Positions 25,745-45,068 are shown, numbered from the stretch's first letter. The stretch: DNA of 64,000 bases from Actinacidiphila fildesensis (GCF_042652185.1 NZ_JBHSIX010000004.1); one strand, 5' to 3'. Translations and numbers: made by a program. Notes: generated by a model not told the origin, from the letters alone.

Positions 25745-26983
25745 TCAGTCGCGGGCCTCGCCGAGCAGCTTCTGGATCCGGGAGACGCCCTCGACCAGGT
25801 CCTCGTCACCCAGTGCGTAGGAAAGCCGCAGGTAGCCGGGGGTGCCGAAGGCCTCACCCGGGACCACGGCGACCTCGACCTCGTCCAGGATGAGGGCCGC
25901 CAGCTCGACCGAGGACGCCGGGCGCTTGCCGCGGATCTCCTTGCCGAGCAGCTCCTTCACCGAGGGGTAGACGTAGAACGCGCCTTCGGGAGTGGGGCAC
26001 ACCACACCGTCGATCTCGTTCAGCATCCGCACGATGGTCTGCCGCCGCCGGTCGAAGGCGGTGCGCATCTCGGCGACCGCGTCCAGGTTCCCGGAGACCG
26101 CGGCCAGCGCGGCGATCTGGGCGACGTTGCTGACGTTGGAGGTGGCGTGCGACTGGAGGTTCGTCGCGGCCTTGATGACGTCCTTGGGGGCGATCATCCA
26201 CCCGACGCGCCAGCCGGTCATGGCGTACGTCTTGGCGACGCCGTTCACCACGATGCACTTGTCGCGCAGCTCGGGAAGGACCGCCGGCAGCGAGGTGAAG
26301 GTCGCGTCACCGTAGACGAGGTGCTCGTAGATCTCGTCGGTGAGCACCCACAGGCCGTGCTCGACGGCCCAGCGGCCGATCGCCTCGGCGTCGGCCGCGC
26401 TGTAGACGGCGCCGGTCGGGTTGGACGGCGAGACGAAGAGCACGACCTTGGTCCGCGGGGTGCGGGCCGCCTCCAGCTGCTCGACCGTCACCCGGTAGCC
26501 GGTCGTCTCGTCCGCGACGACGTCGACGGGCACGCCGCCCGCGAGCCGGATCGACTCGGGGTAGGTGGTCCAGTACGGCGCCGGGACGATGACCTCGTCG
26601 CCCGGGTCGAGGATCGCGGCGAAGGCCTCGTAGATGGCCTGCTTGCCGCCGTTGGTGACCAGCACCTGGGAGGCGTCGACCTCGTAGCCCGAGTCGCGCA
26701 GCGTCTTGGCGGCGATGGCGGCCTTGAGCTCCGGCAGCCCGCCGGCCGGGGTGTAGCGGTGGAACTTCGGGTTGCGGCACGCCTCCACCGCGGCCTCGAC
26801 GATGTAGTCGGGGGTCGGGAAGTCGGGCTCGCCGGCACCGAAGCCGATGACCGGACGCCCGGCGGCCTTGAGGGCCTTCGCCTTGGCGTCCACAGCGAGT
26901 GTCGCGGACTCGGAGATCGACCCGACGCGGGCCGACACCCGACGGTCGGAGGGGGACTGTACGGGGGGAGTGGCAGCGGTCAT
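25745..26983 (-). CDS. aspC: Class I/II pyridoxal-phosphate aminotransferase (aspartate type)
   Basis: A 412-aa PLP enzyme of the I-gamma aspartate aminotransferase group. Visible elements are FGAGEPDFPTP near the N-terminus, TNGGKQAIYEAF, SPSNPTGAVYS and the Schiff-base lysine in VAKTYAMTGWRVGW, with an Arg-containing GYLRLSYA for the substrate carboxylate. It likely interconverts aspartate and oxaloacetate with glutamate/2-oxoglutarate. ATG 26983 gives the family length; longer readings run into non-coding sequence. It lies opposite tRNA-Trp and secE, as in other Streptomyces. Confidence 0.92.
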   Translation of the reverse strand: MTAATPPVQSPSDRRVSARVGSISESATLAVDAKAKALKAAGRPVIGFGAGEPDFPTPDYIVEAAVEACRNPKFHRYTPAGGLPELKAAIAAKTLRDSGYEVDASQVLVTNGGKQAIYEAFAAILDPGDEVIVPAPYWTTYPESIRLAGGVPVDVVADETTGYRVTVEQLEAARTPRTKVVLFVSPSNPTGAVYSAADAEAIGRWAVEHGLWVLTDEIYEHLVYGDATFTSLPAVLPELRDKCIVVNGVAKTYAMTGWRVGWMIAPKDVIKAATNLQSHATSNVSNVAQIAALAAVSGNLDAVAEMRTAFDRRRQTIVRMLNEIDGVVCPTPEGAFYVYPSVKELLGKEIRGKRPASSVELAALILDEVEVAVVPGEAFGTPGYLRLSYALGDEDLVEGVSRIQKLLGEARD

Positions 26984-27165
26984 GAGTGCATGGTCCCAGA
27001 CGGCGTACCGCCCCGGCACCGCGGTTTGCGGAGTGGACACCCCGGTGTTTACGGAGTGGACGGCGGGGCCTGCGGCGGAGCCGTTCGACGACCGGCCTGT
27101 GAACACGTACACTCATCCGTCGATGGCCCTCTCGCGAACTGCGGTACGTTGAGGGGCGTCTTCAA

Positions 27166-27238
27166 AGGGTCGTAGCTCAATTGGTAGAGCACTGGTCTCC
27201 AAAACCAGCGGTTGGGGGTTCAAGTCCCTCCGGCCCTG
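27166..27238 (+). tRNA. tRNA-Trp (CCA)
   Basis: A 73-nt cloverleaf with acceptor AGGGTCG/CGGCCCT, anticodon loop TCTCCAA (anticodon CCA) and T-loop TTCAAGT. CCA end not encoded. A possible -10 TACGTT lies at 27144-27149. It precedes secE, a frequent bacterial arrangement. Confidence 0.95.
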
Positions 27239-27335
27239 CTACACGCGTCCTCACCAGGATGCGGGCAGGTAATTGCACTCGCCGTACCGCGCGACGGGCG
27301 CGGTATGGCCACGACCCGGAGTCAGGTGAAGACGA

Positions 27336-27614
27336 GTGACTGAAATCACGGACTCCATCGAGGTCCCTGAGCCTGACGCATCCCAGGACAAGAAGGCCCG
27401 CCGCGGAGGTAAGCGCGGAAAGAAGGGCCCCCTGGCCCGTCTCGGCCTCTTCTACCGGCAGATCGTCGCCGAGCTCCGCAAGGTCGTCTGGCCTTCGCGT
27501 CACGACCTCACGACGTACACGAGCGTCGTAATTGTCTTCGTTGTCGTCGTCATCGGGCTTGTGTCCGTGATTGACTTTGGCTTCGCGAAGCTCGTCTCGT
27601 ACGTCTTCGGATGA
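27336..27614 (+). CDS. secE: Preprotein translocase subunit SecE
   Basis: SecE (92 aa), the small essential clamp subunit of the SecYEG channel. It has a basic N-terminal stretch, the conserved FYRQIVAELRKVVWPSRHDL amphipathic segment and one C-terminal transmembrane helix. The GTG start gives the usual single-helix form. It lies between tRNA-Trp and nusG in the standard order. Confidence 0.95.
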   Translation: MTEITDSIEVPEPDASQDKKARRGGKRGKKGPLARLGLFYRQIVAELRKVVWPSRHDLTTYTSVVIVFVVVVIGLVSVIDFGFAKLVSYVFG

Positions 27615-27685
27615 TCCTGCGGACGACGCCCCTGCGGCGCCTTTCCGCATGTTCCACCCCTTGAAGTCAGGAAGAAGCAGTCACC

Positions 27686-28591
27686 GTGTCTGACCCGAAC
27701 GTGTACGACGCCGACGAGTCCGTCGAGGGCGACGACACTGCGCTCGACATCGTCGAGGCAGCCGACGGCGACATCGACCAGGCCGAAGCTGCCGATGAAG
27801 CCGCGGGCGAAGCCGCCGAGCAGGCCGCCGTCCACGTCATCGACGAGACCGGTGCGGCAGTCGCCGAGGACGCCCAGGACGAGACCGAGGCGGCCGTCGA
27901 CGAAGAGGCCGACGCCGTGCTTGCCGAGGCCGACGCCGAGCTGGCCGAGGACGCCGAGCCCGTCGAGGAGCCGGAGCCGGTCGACCCCGTCGCCGCCTTC
28001 CGCGAGGAACTCCGCACTCTGCCCGGCGAGTGGTACGTCATCCACACGTACGCCGGCTACGAGAACCGCGTGAAGTCCAACCTGGAGCAGCGCGCCGTCT
28101 CGCTGAACGTCGAGGACTACATCTACCAGGCAGAAGTGCCCCAGGAAGAAGTAGCCCAGATCAAGAACGGCGAGCGGAAGACGGTCAAGCAGAACAAGCT
28201 TCCCGGCTATGTGCTCGTCCGCATGGACCTGACGAACGAGTCGTGGGGTGTCGTCCGCAACACGCCGGGCGTCACCGGCTTCGTGGGCAACGCGTACGAC
28301 CCGTACCCGCTGACGCTGGACGAGATCCTCAAGATGCTCGCTCCCGAGGTCGAGGCGGCCGCCGAGGCCGCCGCCGCCGCGGACGGCACGGGTCCGGCCC
28401 GCAAGATCGAGGTCCAGGTGCTGGACTTCGAGGTCGGCGACTCGGTCACCGTCACCGACGGCCCGTTCGCGACGCTGCAGGCGACGATCAACGAGATCAA
28501 CCCGGATTCGAAGAAGATCAAGGGCCTCGTCGAGATCTTCGGCCGTGAGACCCCGGTCGAGCTCAGCTTCGACCAGATCCAGAAGAACTGA
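27686..28591 (+). CDS. nusG: Transcription termination/antitermination factor NusG
   Basis: NusG (301 aa) couples RNA polymerase to Rho or the ribosome. The NGN domain starts near residue 112 (EWYVIHTYAGYENRVKSNL) and the KOW domain near 248 (FEVGDSVTVTDGPFATLQAT). The first 110 residues are an acidic Ala/Glu/Asp-rich extension typical of actinobacterial NusG and probably disordered. An additional Ala-rich insert lies between the domains. The GTG is preceded by CAGGAAG. Confidence 0.95.
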   Translation: MSDPNVYDADESVEGDDTALDIVEAADGDIDQAEAADEAAGEAAEQAAVHVIDETGAAVAEDAQDETEAAVDEEADAVLAEADAELAEDAEPVEEPEPVDPVAAFREELRTLPGEWYVIHTYAGYENRVKSNLEQRAVSLNVEDYIYQAEVPQEEVAQIKNGERKTVKQNKLPGYVLVRMDLTNESWGVVRNTPGVTGFVGNAYDPYPLTLDEILKMLAPEVEAAAEAAAAADGTGPARKIEVQVLDFEVGDSVTVTDGPFATLQATINEINPDSKKIKGLVEIFGRETPVELSFDQIQKN

Positions 28592-28609
28592 CTTTTTTAC
28601 ACGTCCGAC

Positions 28610-28651
28610 CAGGTCAGACCGGATTTCATCGCCGGTCTGGCCTGTTTGGTT
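28610..28651 (+). terminator. Terminator after nusG
   Basis: CAGGTCAGACCGG pairs with CCGGTCTGGCCTG (one G-T pair) around ATTTCATCG, then TTTGGTTT. It separates secE-nusG from rplK-rplA; a weak promoter-like TATCGT follows at 28675. Confidence 0.8.
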
Positions 28652-28736
28652 TCAGGCCACGCCGCGATACCCGTTATCGTGGTGCGGTATGCCTGCTAGC
28701 AGGCGAAACAACTCTCACTAGGACCCGGAGAGAGCA

Positions 28737-29171
28737 ATGCCTCCCAAGAAGAAGAAGATCACGGGGCTTATCAAGCTCCAGATCAACGCGGGCGCGGCCA
28801 ACCCCGCCCCGCCCGTCGGCCCCGCACTGGGCCAGCACGGCGTCAACATCATGGAGTTCTGCAAGGCCTACAACGCCGCGACCGAGTCGCAGCGTGGCAT
28901 GGTCGTGCCGGTGGAGATCACGGTCTACGACGACCGCTCCTTCACCTTCATCACCAAGACTCCGCCGGCCGCGAAGCTGATCCTCAAGGCCGCGGGCGTG
29001 GAGAAGGGCTCCGGCGAGCCGCACGTCAAGAAGGTCGCGAAGCTCACCGCCGCTCAGGTGCGTGACATCGCCACCGTCAAGATGCCGGACCTGAACGCCA
29101 ACGACCTGGACGCCGCGTCGAAGATCATCGCCGGCACCGCCCGTTCCATGGGCATCACGGTCGAGGGCTGA
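28737..29171 (+). CDS. rplK: 50S ribosomal protein L11
   Basis: L11 (144 aa) binds the GTPase-associated region of 23S rRNA and is the site of thiostrepton action and of stringent-response signalling through RelA. It has the proline-rich N-terminal [19 protein letters not shown] and C-terminal rRNA-binding [12 protein letters not shown]. The ATG follows GGAGAG. The 145-base gap upstream contains the CCTGCTAGCAGG palindrome. Confidence 0.96.
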
Positions 29172-29248
29172 CACCCACCCCGAAGCACGTCTGTGGAAGG
29201 GCCGCGCGCGGTCCGTACCACGACTCCACTCACCATTGAGGAGCAGCA

Positions 29249-29971
29249 GTGAAGCGCAGCAAGACTCTCCGCGCTGCGGACGCGAAGATCGACCGGGAGA
29301 AGCTCTACGCCCCGCTCGAGGCCGTCCGTCTCGCCAAGGAGACCGCAGCGACGAAGTTCGACTCGACCGTCGAGGTCGCCATGTGCCTGGGTGTCGACCC
29401 GCGCAAGGCCGACCAGATGGTCCGCGGCACCGTGAACCTCCCCCACGGCACCGGCAAGACCGCCCGGGTCCTGGTCTTCGCGACCGGTGACCGTGCCGAG
29501 GCCGCGCGTGCCGCCGGCGCCGACATCGTCGGCTCCGACGAGCTCATCGAAGAGGTGGCCAAGGGCCGCCTCGACTTCGACGCCGTCGTCGCCACCCCGG
29601 ACCTCATGGGCAAGGTCGGCCGCCTCGGCCGCGTGCTCGGTCCCCGTGGCCTGATGCCGAACCCGAAGACCGGCACCGTGACCCCGGACGTGGCCAAGGC
29701 CGTGACCGAGATCAAGGGCGGCAAGATCGAGTTCCGCGTCGACAAGCACTCGAACATGCACTTCATCATCGGCAAGGTGTCGTTCGATGACGCGCAGCTG
29801 GTCGAGAACTACGGCGCGGCCCTGGACGAGCTCCTTCGTCTGAAGCCGTCCGCCTCCAAGGGCCGGTACATCAAGAAGGCCGTCATCAGCACCACGATGG
29901 GCCCCGGTATCCCGGTGGACCAGAGTCGTACCCGCAACCTCCTCGTCGAAGAGGACCCGGCCGCCGTCTGA
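29249..29971 (+). CDS. rplA: 50S ribosomal protein L1
   Basis: L1 (240 aa) forms the L1 stalk at the E site and in many bacteria represses its own operon. Family signatures PRGLMPNPKTGTVT and the GTGKTARVLVFATGD segment are present. GTG 29249 follows GAGGAGCAG. It is 77 bases downstream of rplK and ends before a strong hairpin. Confidence 0.96.
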   Translation: MKRSKTLRAADAKIDREKLYAPLEAVRLAKETAATKFDSTVEVAMCLGVDPRKADQMVRGTVNLPHGTGKTARVLVFATGDRAEAARAAGADIVGSDELIEEVAKGRLDFDAVVATPDLMGKVGRLGRVLGPRGLMPNPKTGTVTPDVAKAVTEIKGGKIEFRVDKHSNMHFIIGKVSFDDAQLVENYGAALDELLRLKPSASKGRYIKKAVISTTMGPGIPVDQSRTRNLLVEEDPAAV

Positions 29972-30000
29972 TTCTGACGACGCCGCCGCGTACGCGACTC

Positions 30001-30038
30001 GGGCCGGGCCCCGCTCCTCTCCGGAGCGGGGCCCGGCC
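30001..30038 (+). terminator. Hairpin after rplA
   Basis: GGCCGGGCCCCGCTCC pairs with GGAGCGGGGCCCGGCC around TCT. No T-run follows. Confidence 0.7.
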
Positions 30039-30146
30039 TGTCAGCTGTCCCGGCCCTGTACGCCCCTGTCCCGCCCGGACGGGGGCGCCGGCGCCCCCAC
30101 GGCGTTCCGGCCCGAACGCGGCCGCTGAGCGGCCCGTTGAGGCGAT

Positions 30147-30176
30147 TTGCCGGATCGCGACCCGTTCGCGTACGCT
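30147..30176 (+). promoter_or_regulatory. Candidate rplJL promoter
   Basis: TTGCCG (30147) and TACGCT (30171) spaced by 18 bases precede the structured L10 leader. Confidence 0.45.
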
Positions 30177-30184
30177 ATCGAAGA

Positions 30185-30393
30185 AGCCAAAGACCGCTGG
30201 TCGCTGCTGTGCCCTCGTTGAGGAGCGCGGCGGCCGAAGGATCCGCTAGCTGCGGACGACCCGCTCAGGTTGCTGTGGAAGAACTCCTGGAATTCATTCT
30301 GGTTGAGTAACGCCCCGTGCGCCTGCGCCGGGGCGTTCGTGTTGCCCAGCCCCTTCCGTGCGGTCCGAATCACCCGGAAGGAGGCCGAGACTC
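30185..30393 (+). ncRNA. L10 leader (rplJL autoregulatory RNA) with attenuator
   Basis: The untranslated leader before rplJ contains the segment AAGACCGCTGGTCGCTGCTG and GAGGAGCGCGGCGGCCGAAG, then a hairpin at 30309-30337. This layout matches ribosomal L10 leaders in which L10(L12)4 binds the RNA to regulate its own synthesis (family knowledge). The boundaries are approximate. Confidence 0.65.
30309..30337 (+). terminator. Attenuator-type hairpin in the L10 leader
   Basis: AACGCCCCG pairs with CGGGGCGTT around TGCGCCTGCGC, followed by CGTGTTG. It lies 56 bases before the rplJ start. Confidence 0.6.
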
Positions 30394-30954
30394 ATGGCGA
30401 GGCCCGATAAGGCTGCTGCGGTTGCCGAGCTGACGGACAAGTTCCGCAGCTCCAACGCCGCAATGCTGACCGAGTACCGCGGTCTCACCGTGGCGCAGCT
30501 CAAGACGCTGCGCCGTTCGCTCGGTGAGAACGCTCAGTACGCCGTGGTGAAGAACACGCTGACCAAGATCGCGGCCAACGAGGCCGGGATCAGCACGCTG
30601 GACGACCTGTTCGCAGGTCCGACGGCGGTTGCCTTCGTCACCGGTGACCCGGTGGAGTCGGCGAAGAGTCTGCGTGACTTCGCCAAGGACAACCCCAACC
30701 TCATCATCAAGGGCGGTGTCCTTGACGGTAAGGCGCTGACCGCTGATGAGATCAAGAAGCTCGCGGACCTCGAGTCCCGCGAGGTTCTGCTCGCCAAGGT
30801 GGCCGGTGGCATCAAGGCGTCGATGGCCAAGGCCGCGGCGACTTTCCAGGCCCCGCTCACGGAGTTCGTCCGCACTGCGGACGCGCTTCGCGCCAAGGTC
30901 GAGCAGGGCGGTGCCGGTACGCCGGCTCCCGCCGAGGCCGAGGTGGCGGAGTAA
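30394..30954 (+). CDS. rplJ: 50S ribosomal protein L10
   Basis: L10 (186 aa) anchors the L7/L12 dimers of the stalk to 23S rRNA. It starts MARPDKAAAVAELTDKF with GGAAGGAGG upstream and contains TEYRGLTVAQLKTLR, the rRNA-binding part. An in-frame upstream GTG/ATG would remove the ribosome binding site and is rejected. The C-terminal helix for L12 binding ends in a Glu/Ala-rich tail. Confidence 0.96.
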   Translation: MARPDKAAAVAELTDKFRSSNAAMLTEYRGLTVAQLKTLRRSLGENAQYAVVKNTLTKIAANEAGISTLDDLFAGPTAVAFVTGDPVESAKSLRDFAKDNPNLIIKGGVLDGKALTADEIKKLADLESREVLLAKVAGGIKASMAKAAATFQAPLTEFVRTADALRAKVEQGGAGTPAPAEAEVAE

Positions 30955-31037
30955 CCCTCCGCCCCTGGTCGCAGCGGGCGCCTCACGCCCGCCTTCATGT
31001 ACACCCGGCACCTGCCGAATAGTGGAAGGACGCCATC

Positions 31038-31418
31038 ATGGCGAAGCTGTCCCAGGAAGAGCTGCTCGCGCAGTTCGAGACCCTGACCCTCATCGAGCTC
31101 TCTGAGTTCGTCAAGGCGTTCGAAGAGAAGTTCGACGTCAAGGCTGCCGCCCCGGTCGCCGTCGCCGCCGGTGGCGCTGCCGCCGTCGCCGACGCCCCGG
31201 AGGAGCAGGACGAGTTCGACGTCGTCCTCACCGGCGCCGGCGAGAAGAAGATCCAGGTCATCAAGGTTGTGCGTGAGCTCACCTCGCTGGGTCTGAAGGA
31301 GGCCAAGGACCTCGTCGACGGCGCTCCGAAGCCGGTCCTCGAGAAGGTCGCCAAGGACGTTGCCGAGAAGGCTGCGGACTCCCTCAAGGCCGCTGGCGCG
31401 TCCGTCGAGGTCAAGTAA
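31038..31418 (+). CDS. rplL: 50S ribosomal protein L7/L12
   Basis: L7/L12 (126 aa), the multicopy stalk protein that recruits translational GTPases. The N-terminal dimerisation domain, an Ala/Val-rich hinge (about residues 35-55) and the C-terminal domain with KIQVIKVVRELTSLGLKEAK are clear. ATG follows GTGGAAGGA. A strong terminator-like hairpin follows, separating rplJL from rpoBC. Confidence 0.97.
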   Translation: MAKLSQEELLAQFETLTLIELSEFVKAFEEKFDVKAAAPVAVAAGGAAAVADAPEEQDEFDVVLTGAGEKKIQVIKVVRELTSLGLKEAKDLVDGAPKPVLEKVAKDVAEKAADSLKAAGASVEVK

Positions 31419-31452
31419 CTCCCAGCCCCTCCACAAGGGGCTGAACAGCCGC

Positions 31453-31482
31453 AGGGCGGCCACCCGAAAGGGTGGCCGCCCT
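31453..31482 (+). terminator. Terminator after rplL
   Basis: AGGGCGGCCACCC pairs perfectly with GGGTGGCCGCCCT around GAAA, followed by CGGTCGTT. Read-through into rpoB is common for this type of site. Confidence 0.8.
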
Positions 31483-31761
31483 CGGTCGTTCCCGGAGTCC
31501 TCCAGGGGGCCTGTAGCCGCCCGGGGGTAAGGTGATCATCCCCGCCGGGCCAGGGGGGCCGTGCGGATCTCCGGGGGGCTGGGGCCTTGACGAACCGCAC
31601 GCGGCGCGCAATTCTCAGGACGCGTCGTAAGTTCGATCCGGGGTCCGAGGCATGGATCGAGCGCGATGCGGGAATGCCTAGCGTCAAGCACAGATCCGGT
31701 GCCGAGACCGGGTCGACAACAGTGGCGAGGGGGCAATGATTCGGTACTCCGAATCTCTGCC

Positions 31762-31790
31762 TGGACATCAGTGTGCCGAGTGGCTACACT
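31762..31790 (+). promoter_or_regulatory. Candidate rpoBC promoter
   Basis: TGGACA (31762-31767) and TACACT (31785-31790) are spaced by 17 bases. Transcription would start about 155 bases before rpoB. The remaining 470-base gap (31483-31953) has no gene; the leader contains a hairpin around GATGTCCC/GGACATC near 31868-31890. Confidence 0.65.
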
Positions 31791-31953
31791 GACCCTTTGC
31801 GCTGCCTGTTAGCTGTAGCCTGGCCCGTCACCAGGGACAGCCCCAAGCCTGAGCACGGAATGAAGAGATGTCCCGTCTGTGGACATCCCCGTGTGCTCGG
31901 GGGCGGACACCGGTATGCGCGTAGTGAGTCCGAGCCCTCGGAAGGACCCCCTC

Positions 31954-35439
<3,486 letters not shown>

Positions 35440-35534
35440 CGGGCCTGGTCGGGACTCCCTCACCGGAGTCCCGGCCGCCCCGGACCGTTCAGACCATGTT
35501 TGACACTCGACCCTGAAAGAGGGATTGACGACAA

Positions 35535-39434
<3,900 letters not shown>

Positions 39435-39457
39435 GTCGTGTCCCACAGAGTCTGATC

Positions 39458-39501
39458 CGCAAGGCGGCCGTCCCCTCCCGGGATGGCCGCCTTGCGGCTT
39501 T
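39458..39501 (+). terminator. Terminator after rpoC
   Basis: CCGCAAGGCGGCC pairs with GGCCGCCTTGCGG around a GTCCCCTCCCGGGAT loop, followed by CTTTT. Confidence 0.88.
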
Positions 39502-39574
39502 TCGCGGAACTTCGCACGGTCGCCGTGCGTCCGTCAGTATGGAGAGACCATTCCAAGGCGGGGAGGTGTCGCGC

Positions 39575-40105
39575 GTGTCGCTCGATCCGTGGGGCAACGG
39601 GCGGTTGCCCCAGTCCGGCCAGGTGCCTGGCATGCTGGCGGCCGACGCCGACCGTGAGCGCACGGTGGACGTGCTGAAGGCCGCGTTCGCGGAGGGGCGG
39701 CTGCAGCAGCAGGAGTACGAGCACCGGATGTCCACCGCCTACCAGGCGCGTACCTACGGTGAGTTGCAGCTGCTGGTGCGCGACCTCCCGCAGGGGCCGT
39801 CGCCGATGTCCGCACAGATGTCCCCGCCGATGGGCTATGTGCCGCGGACCTTCCTGCCGGCCCCGCCGCGTACGAACACCTCCGCCATCGCCTCGTTCGT
39901 CTGCGGTCTGGCGGGCACCTTCACCCTCGTGACGGCGATCCCGGCGGTGATCCTCGGGCACAAGGCCCGCAAGGAGATCCGCAACAGCGGCGAGGCGGGG
40001 GACGGGTTCGCGGTCGCCGGCCTGGTGCTGGGCTGGATCGTGTCCGGCTTCCTGGGTCTGATCATGCTCTTCGTGATGATCGGAATGGTCTCCGGTTCCG
40101 GCTGA
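39575..40105 (+). CDS. DUF1707/DUF4190-type membrane protein
   Basis: A 176-aa protein. The N-terminal half is the DUF1707 pattern (MLAADADRERTVDVLKAAFA and EGRLQQQEYEHRMSTAYQAR, common in actinobacterial membrane proteins). The C-terminal half has two membrane helices with GHKARKEIRNSGEAGDGFAVA typical of DUF4190. Function unknown. GTG 39575 follows GGGGAGG; ATG 39539 would add 12 residues and cannot be excluded. It lies between the rpoC terminator and rpsL. Confidence 0.82.
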   Translation: MSLDPWGNGRLPQSGQVPGMLAADADRERTVDVLKAAFAEGRLQQQEYEHRMSTAYQARTYGELQLLVRDLPQGPSPMSAQMSPPMGYVPRTFLPAPPRTNTSAIASFVCGLAGTFTLVTAIPAVILGHKARKEIRNSGEAGDGFAVAGLVLGWIVSGFLGLIMLFVMIGMVSGSG

Positions 40106-40151
40106 GAGTTCGCGCCGGAAGGGCGGCGTGTCCTGCGCTGATGCATTTGTT

Positions 40152-40180
40152 TTGACCGGAGCCGATGCGATAGGTACGAT
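40152..40180 (+). promoter_or_regulatory. Candidate rpsL (str operon) promoter
   Basis: TTGACC (40152-40157) and TACGAT (40175-40180) are spaced by 17 bases. The resulting leader is about 210 bases long and contains the hairpin at 40324-40349. Confidence 0.7.
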
Positions 40181-40323
40181 CTGACCTTGTGCCTGGGGTG
40201 TGCCCGGGTCCTTGCGCGTGCCCCCAGCCTCTGGCCGGGAGGTCACCGATATCGCACGGGGACACCGAGGCCGCGACACCCGACATACGTACGTTCTCTG
40301 CTCCACGGGGACGTGCGGGGTCC

Positions 40324-40349
40324 GCGACACACCCGACCGCGTGGGTCGG
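40324..40349 (+). promoter_or_regulatory. Conserved leader hairpin before rpsL
   Basis: GCGACACA is followed by CCCGACC-GCGT-GGGTCGG, a 6-7 bp stem with a short loop. The 26-base block differs at a single position from one in the rpsJ leader (51617-51642). It lies 50 bases before rpsL. Confidence 0.75.
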
Positions 40350-40398
40350 TGCCCCAGGTTAGTTTTATCGAGATCGGCACACAGAAACCGGAGAAACG

Positions 40399-40770
40399 GT
40401 GCCTACGATCCAGCAGCTGGTCCGGAACGGCCGGCAGGACAAGGTCAAGAAGAATATGACACCCGCGCTGAAGGGTTCCCCTCAGCGCCGCGGTGTTTGC
40501 ACGCGTGTGTACACGACCACCCCGAAGAAGCCGAACTCGGCGCTTCGCAAGGTGGCCCGTGTGCGTCTGACCAGTGGGATTGAGGTCACCGCCTACATTC
40601 CGGGCGAGGGCCACAACCTCCAGGAGCACTCCATCGTGCTCGTGCGTGGCGGTCGTGTGAAGGACCTGCCGGGTGTTCGCTACAAGATCATCCGCGGCTC
40701 CCTGGACACCCAGGGCGTCAAGAACCGCAAGCAGGCCCGCAGCCGCTACGGCGCCAAGAAGGAGAAGTAA
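40399..40770 (+). CDS. rpsL: 30S ribosomal protein S12
   Basis: S12 (123 aa) lies at the decoding centre. Lys43 (TTPKKPNSALRK) and Lys88 (GRVKDLPGVRYK), the main streptomycin-resistance sites, are wild type. GTG 40399 follows GGAGA. First gene of the str operon, two bases before rpsG. Confidence 0.97.
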   Translation: MPTIQQLVRNGRQDKVKKNMTPALKGSPQRRGVCTRVYTTTPKKPNSALRKVARVRLTSGIEVTAYIPGEGHNLQEHSIVLVRGGRVKDLPGVRYKIIRGSLDTQGVKNRKQARSRYGAKKEK

Positions 40771-40772
40771 GC

Positions 40773-41243
40773 ATGCCTCGTAAGGGTCCTGCCCCGAAGC
40801 GCCCGGTCATCATCGACCCGGTCTACGGATCTCCTCTGGTGACCTCGCTGGTCAACAAGATCCTCCTGCACGGCAAGCGTTCCACCGCCGAGCGGATCGT
40901 TTACGGCGCCCTCGAGGGCCTCAAGGAGAAGACCGGTACCGACCCGGTCATCACCCTGAAGCGCGCTCTTGAGAACATCAAGCCGACTCTGGAGGTCAAG
41001 TCCCGCCGCGTCGGCGGTGCGACCTACCAGGTGCCGGTCGAGGTTCGCCCCGCCCGTGCTTCCACGCTCGCGCTGCGCTGGCTCGTGGGTTACTCCCGCG
41101 CCCGCCGCGAGAAGACCATGACCGAGCGCCTGATGAACGAACTGCTGGACGCCAGCAACGGTCTCGGTGCCTCGGTCAAGCGTCGCGAGGACACCCACAA
41201 GATGGCCGAGTCGAACAAGGCCTTCGCGCACTACCGCTGGTAG
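40773..41243 (+). CDS. rpsG: 30S ribosomal protein S7
   Basis: S7 (156 aa) nucleates assembly of the 30S head. It has MPRKGPAPKRPV and the conserved RRVGGATYQVPVEVRP. In E. coli S7 is the translational repressor of the str operon. The ATG follows GGAG. A 38-base gap precedes fusA. Confidence 0.97.
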   Translation: MPRKGPAPKRPVIIDPVYGSPLVTSLVNKILLHGKRSTAERIVYGALEGLKEKTGTDPVITLKRALENIKPTLEVKSRRVGGATYQVPVEVRPARASTLALRWLVGYSRARREKTMTERLMNELLDASNGLGASVKRREDTHKMAESNKAFAHYRW

Positions 41244-41281
41244 TCACCACCCACATCGAGACCGAGAGAAGACTGAGCCTA

Positions 41282-43417
<2,136 letters not shown>

Positions 43418-43601
43418 CGCTCAATTTTCGCAGTGTTGCTCAACCCTTAGGCTTGATAGCAGGCATCGGGGCATTCGTCGCAATCCACCGGGGCTTCGGC
43501 CCTGAGAAGCGTGGCGGATTCCCCGGCAGCCCGCATTCCAGCAAAGATCACCTGGCGCCGATGAAGCAAGGCGTACAGAACAACTCCCCAGGAGGACCCC
43601 A

Positions 43602-44795
<1,194 letters not shown>

Positions 44796-44805
44796 TCTGA
44801 CGCTT

Positions 44806-44970
44806 AGGGCCTGTCCGGCCGGTCTGGGTCGGATAGGCCGCGGCGTCTGGTGCGTGCGATCGCAAGGCGCCGGAGCGTCCTGATAGCGGAGCTATCCGGT
44901 CGTTTCGGCAACGCAGCGAGCGTGCGTGCCAGGCGTCGCGGGCCCGGCCTGGGCTGGCCGGACAGGTCCT
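44806..44970. repeat. 165-bp near-palindromic element with AGGGCCTGTCCGG termini
   Basis: The left end AGGGCCTGTCCGGCC matches the inverted right end GGCCGGACAGGTCCT, and similarity continues through both arms to a centre at GATAGC-GGA-GCTATC (about 44889), with a few mismatches and gaps. No ORF is inside. It resembles a miniature inverted-repeat element or a dispersed Streptomyces repeat; identity needs a database search. Confidence 0.75.
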
Positions 44971-44983
44971 GGCGAGCATCACA

Positions 44984-45031
44984 CCAAGGGCCCTGTCCCA
45001 CCGTTCGCGGTGGGGCAGGGCCCTTGGCCTT
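44984..45031. terminator. Terminator after tuf
   Basis: A perfect 17-bp stem CCAAGGGCCCTGTCCCA/TGGGGCAGGGCCCTTGG (with one loop-side mismatch) around CCGTTCGCGG, followed by CCTTTTT. It serves tuf on the plus strand and probably the convergent PIG-L gene. Confidence 0.9.
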
Positions 45032-45068
45032 TTTCCAGAACGTATCTGCGGGGAGGTCCCCCGGGCGG

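Noticed and set aside
31879..31953. Longer start of rpoB at ATG 31879
   Set aside because: The TTG at 31954 has a ribosome binding site and gives the known family N-terminus and length.
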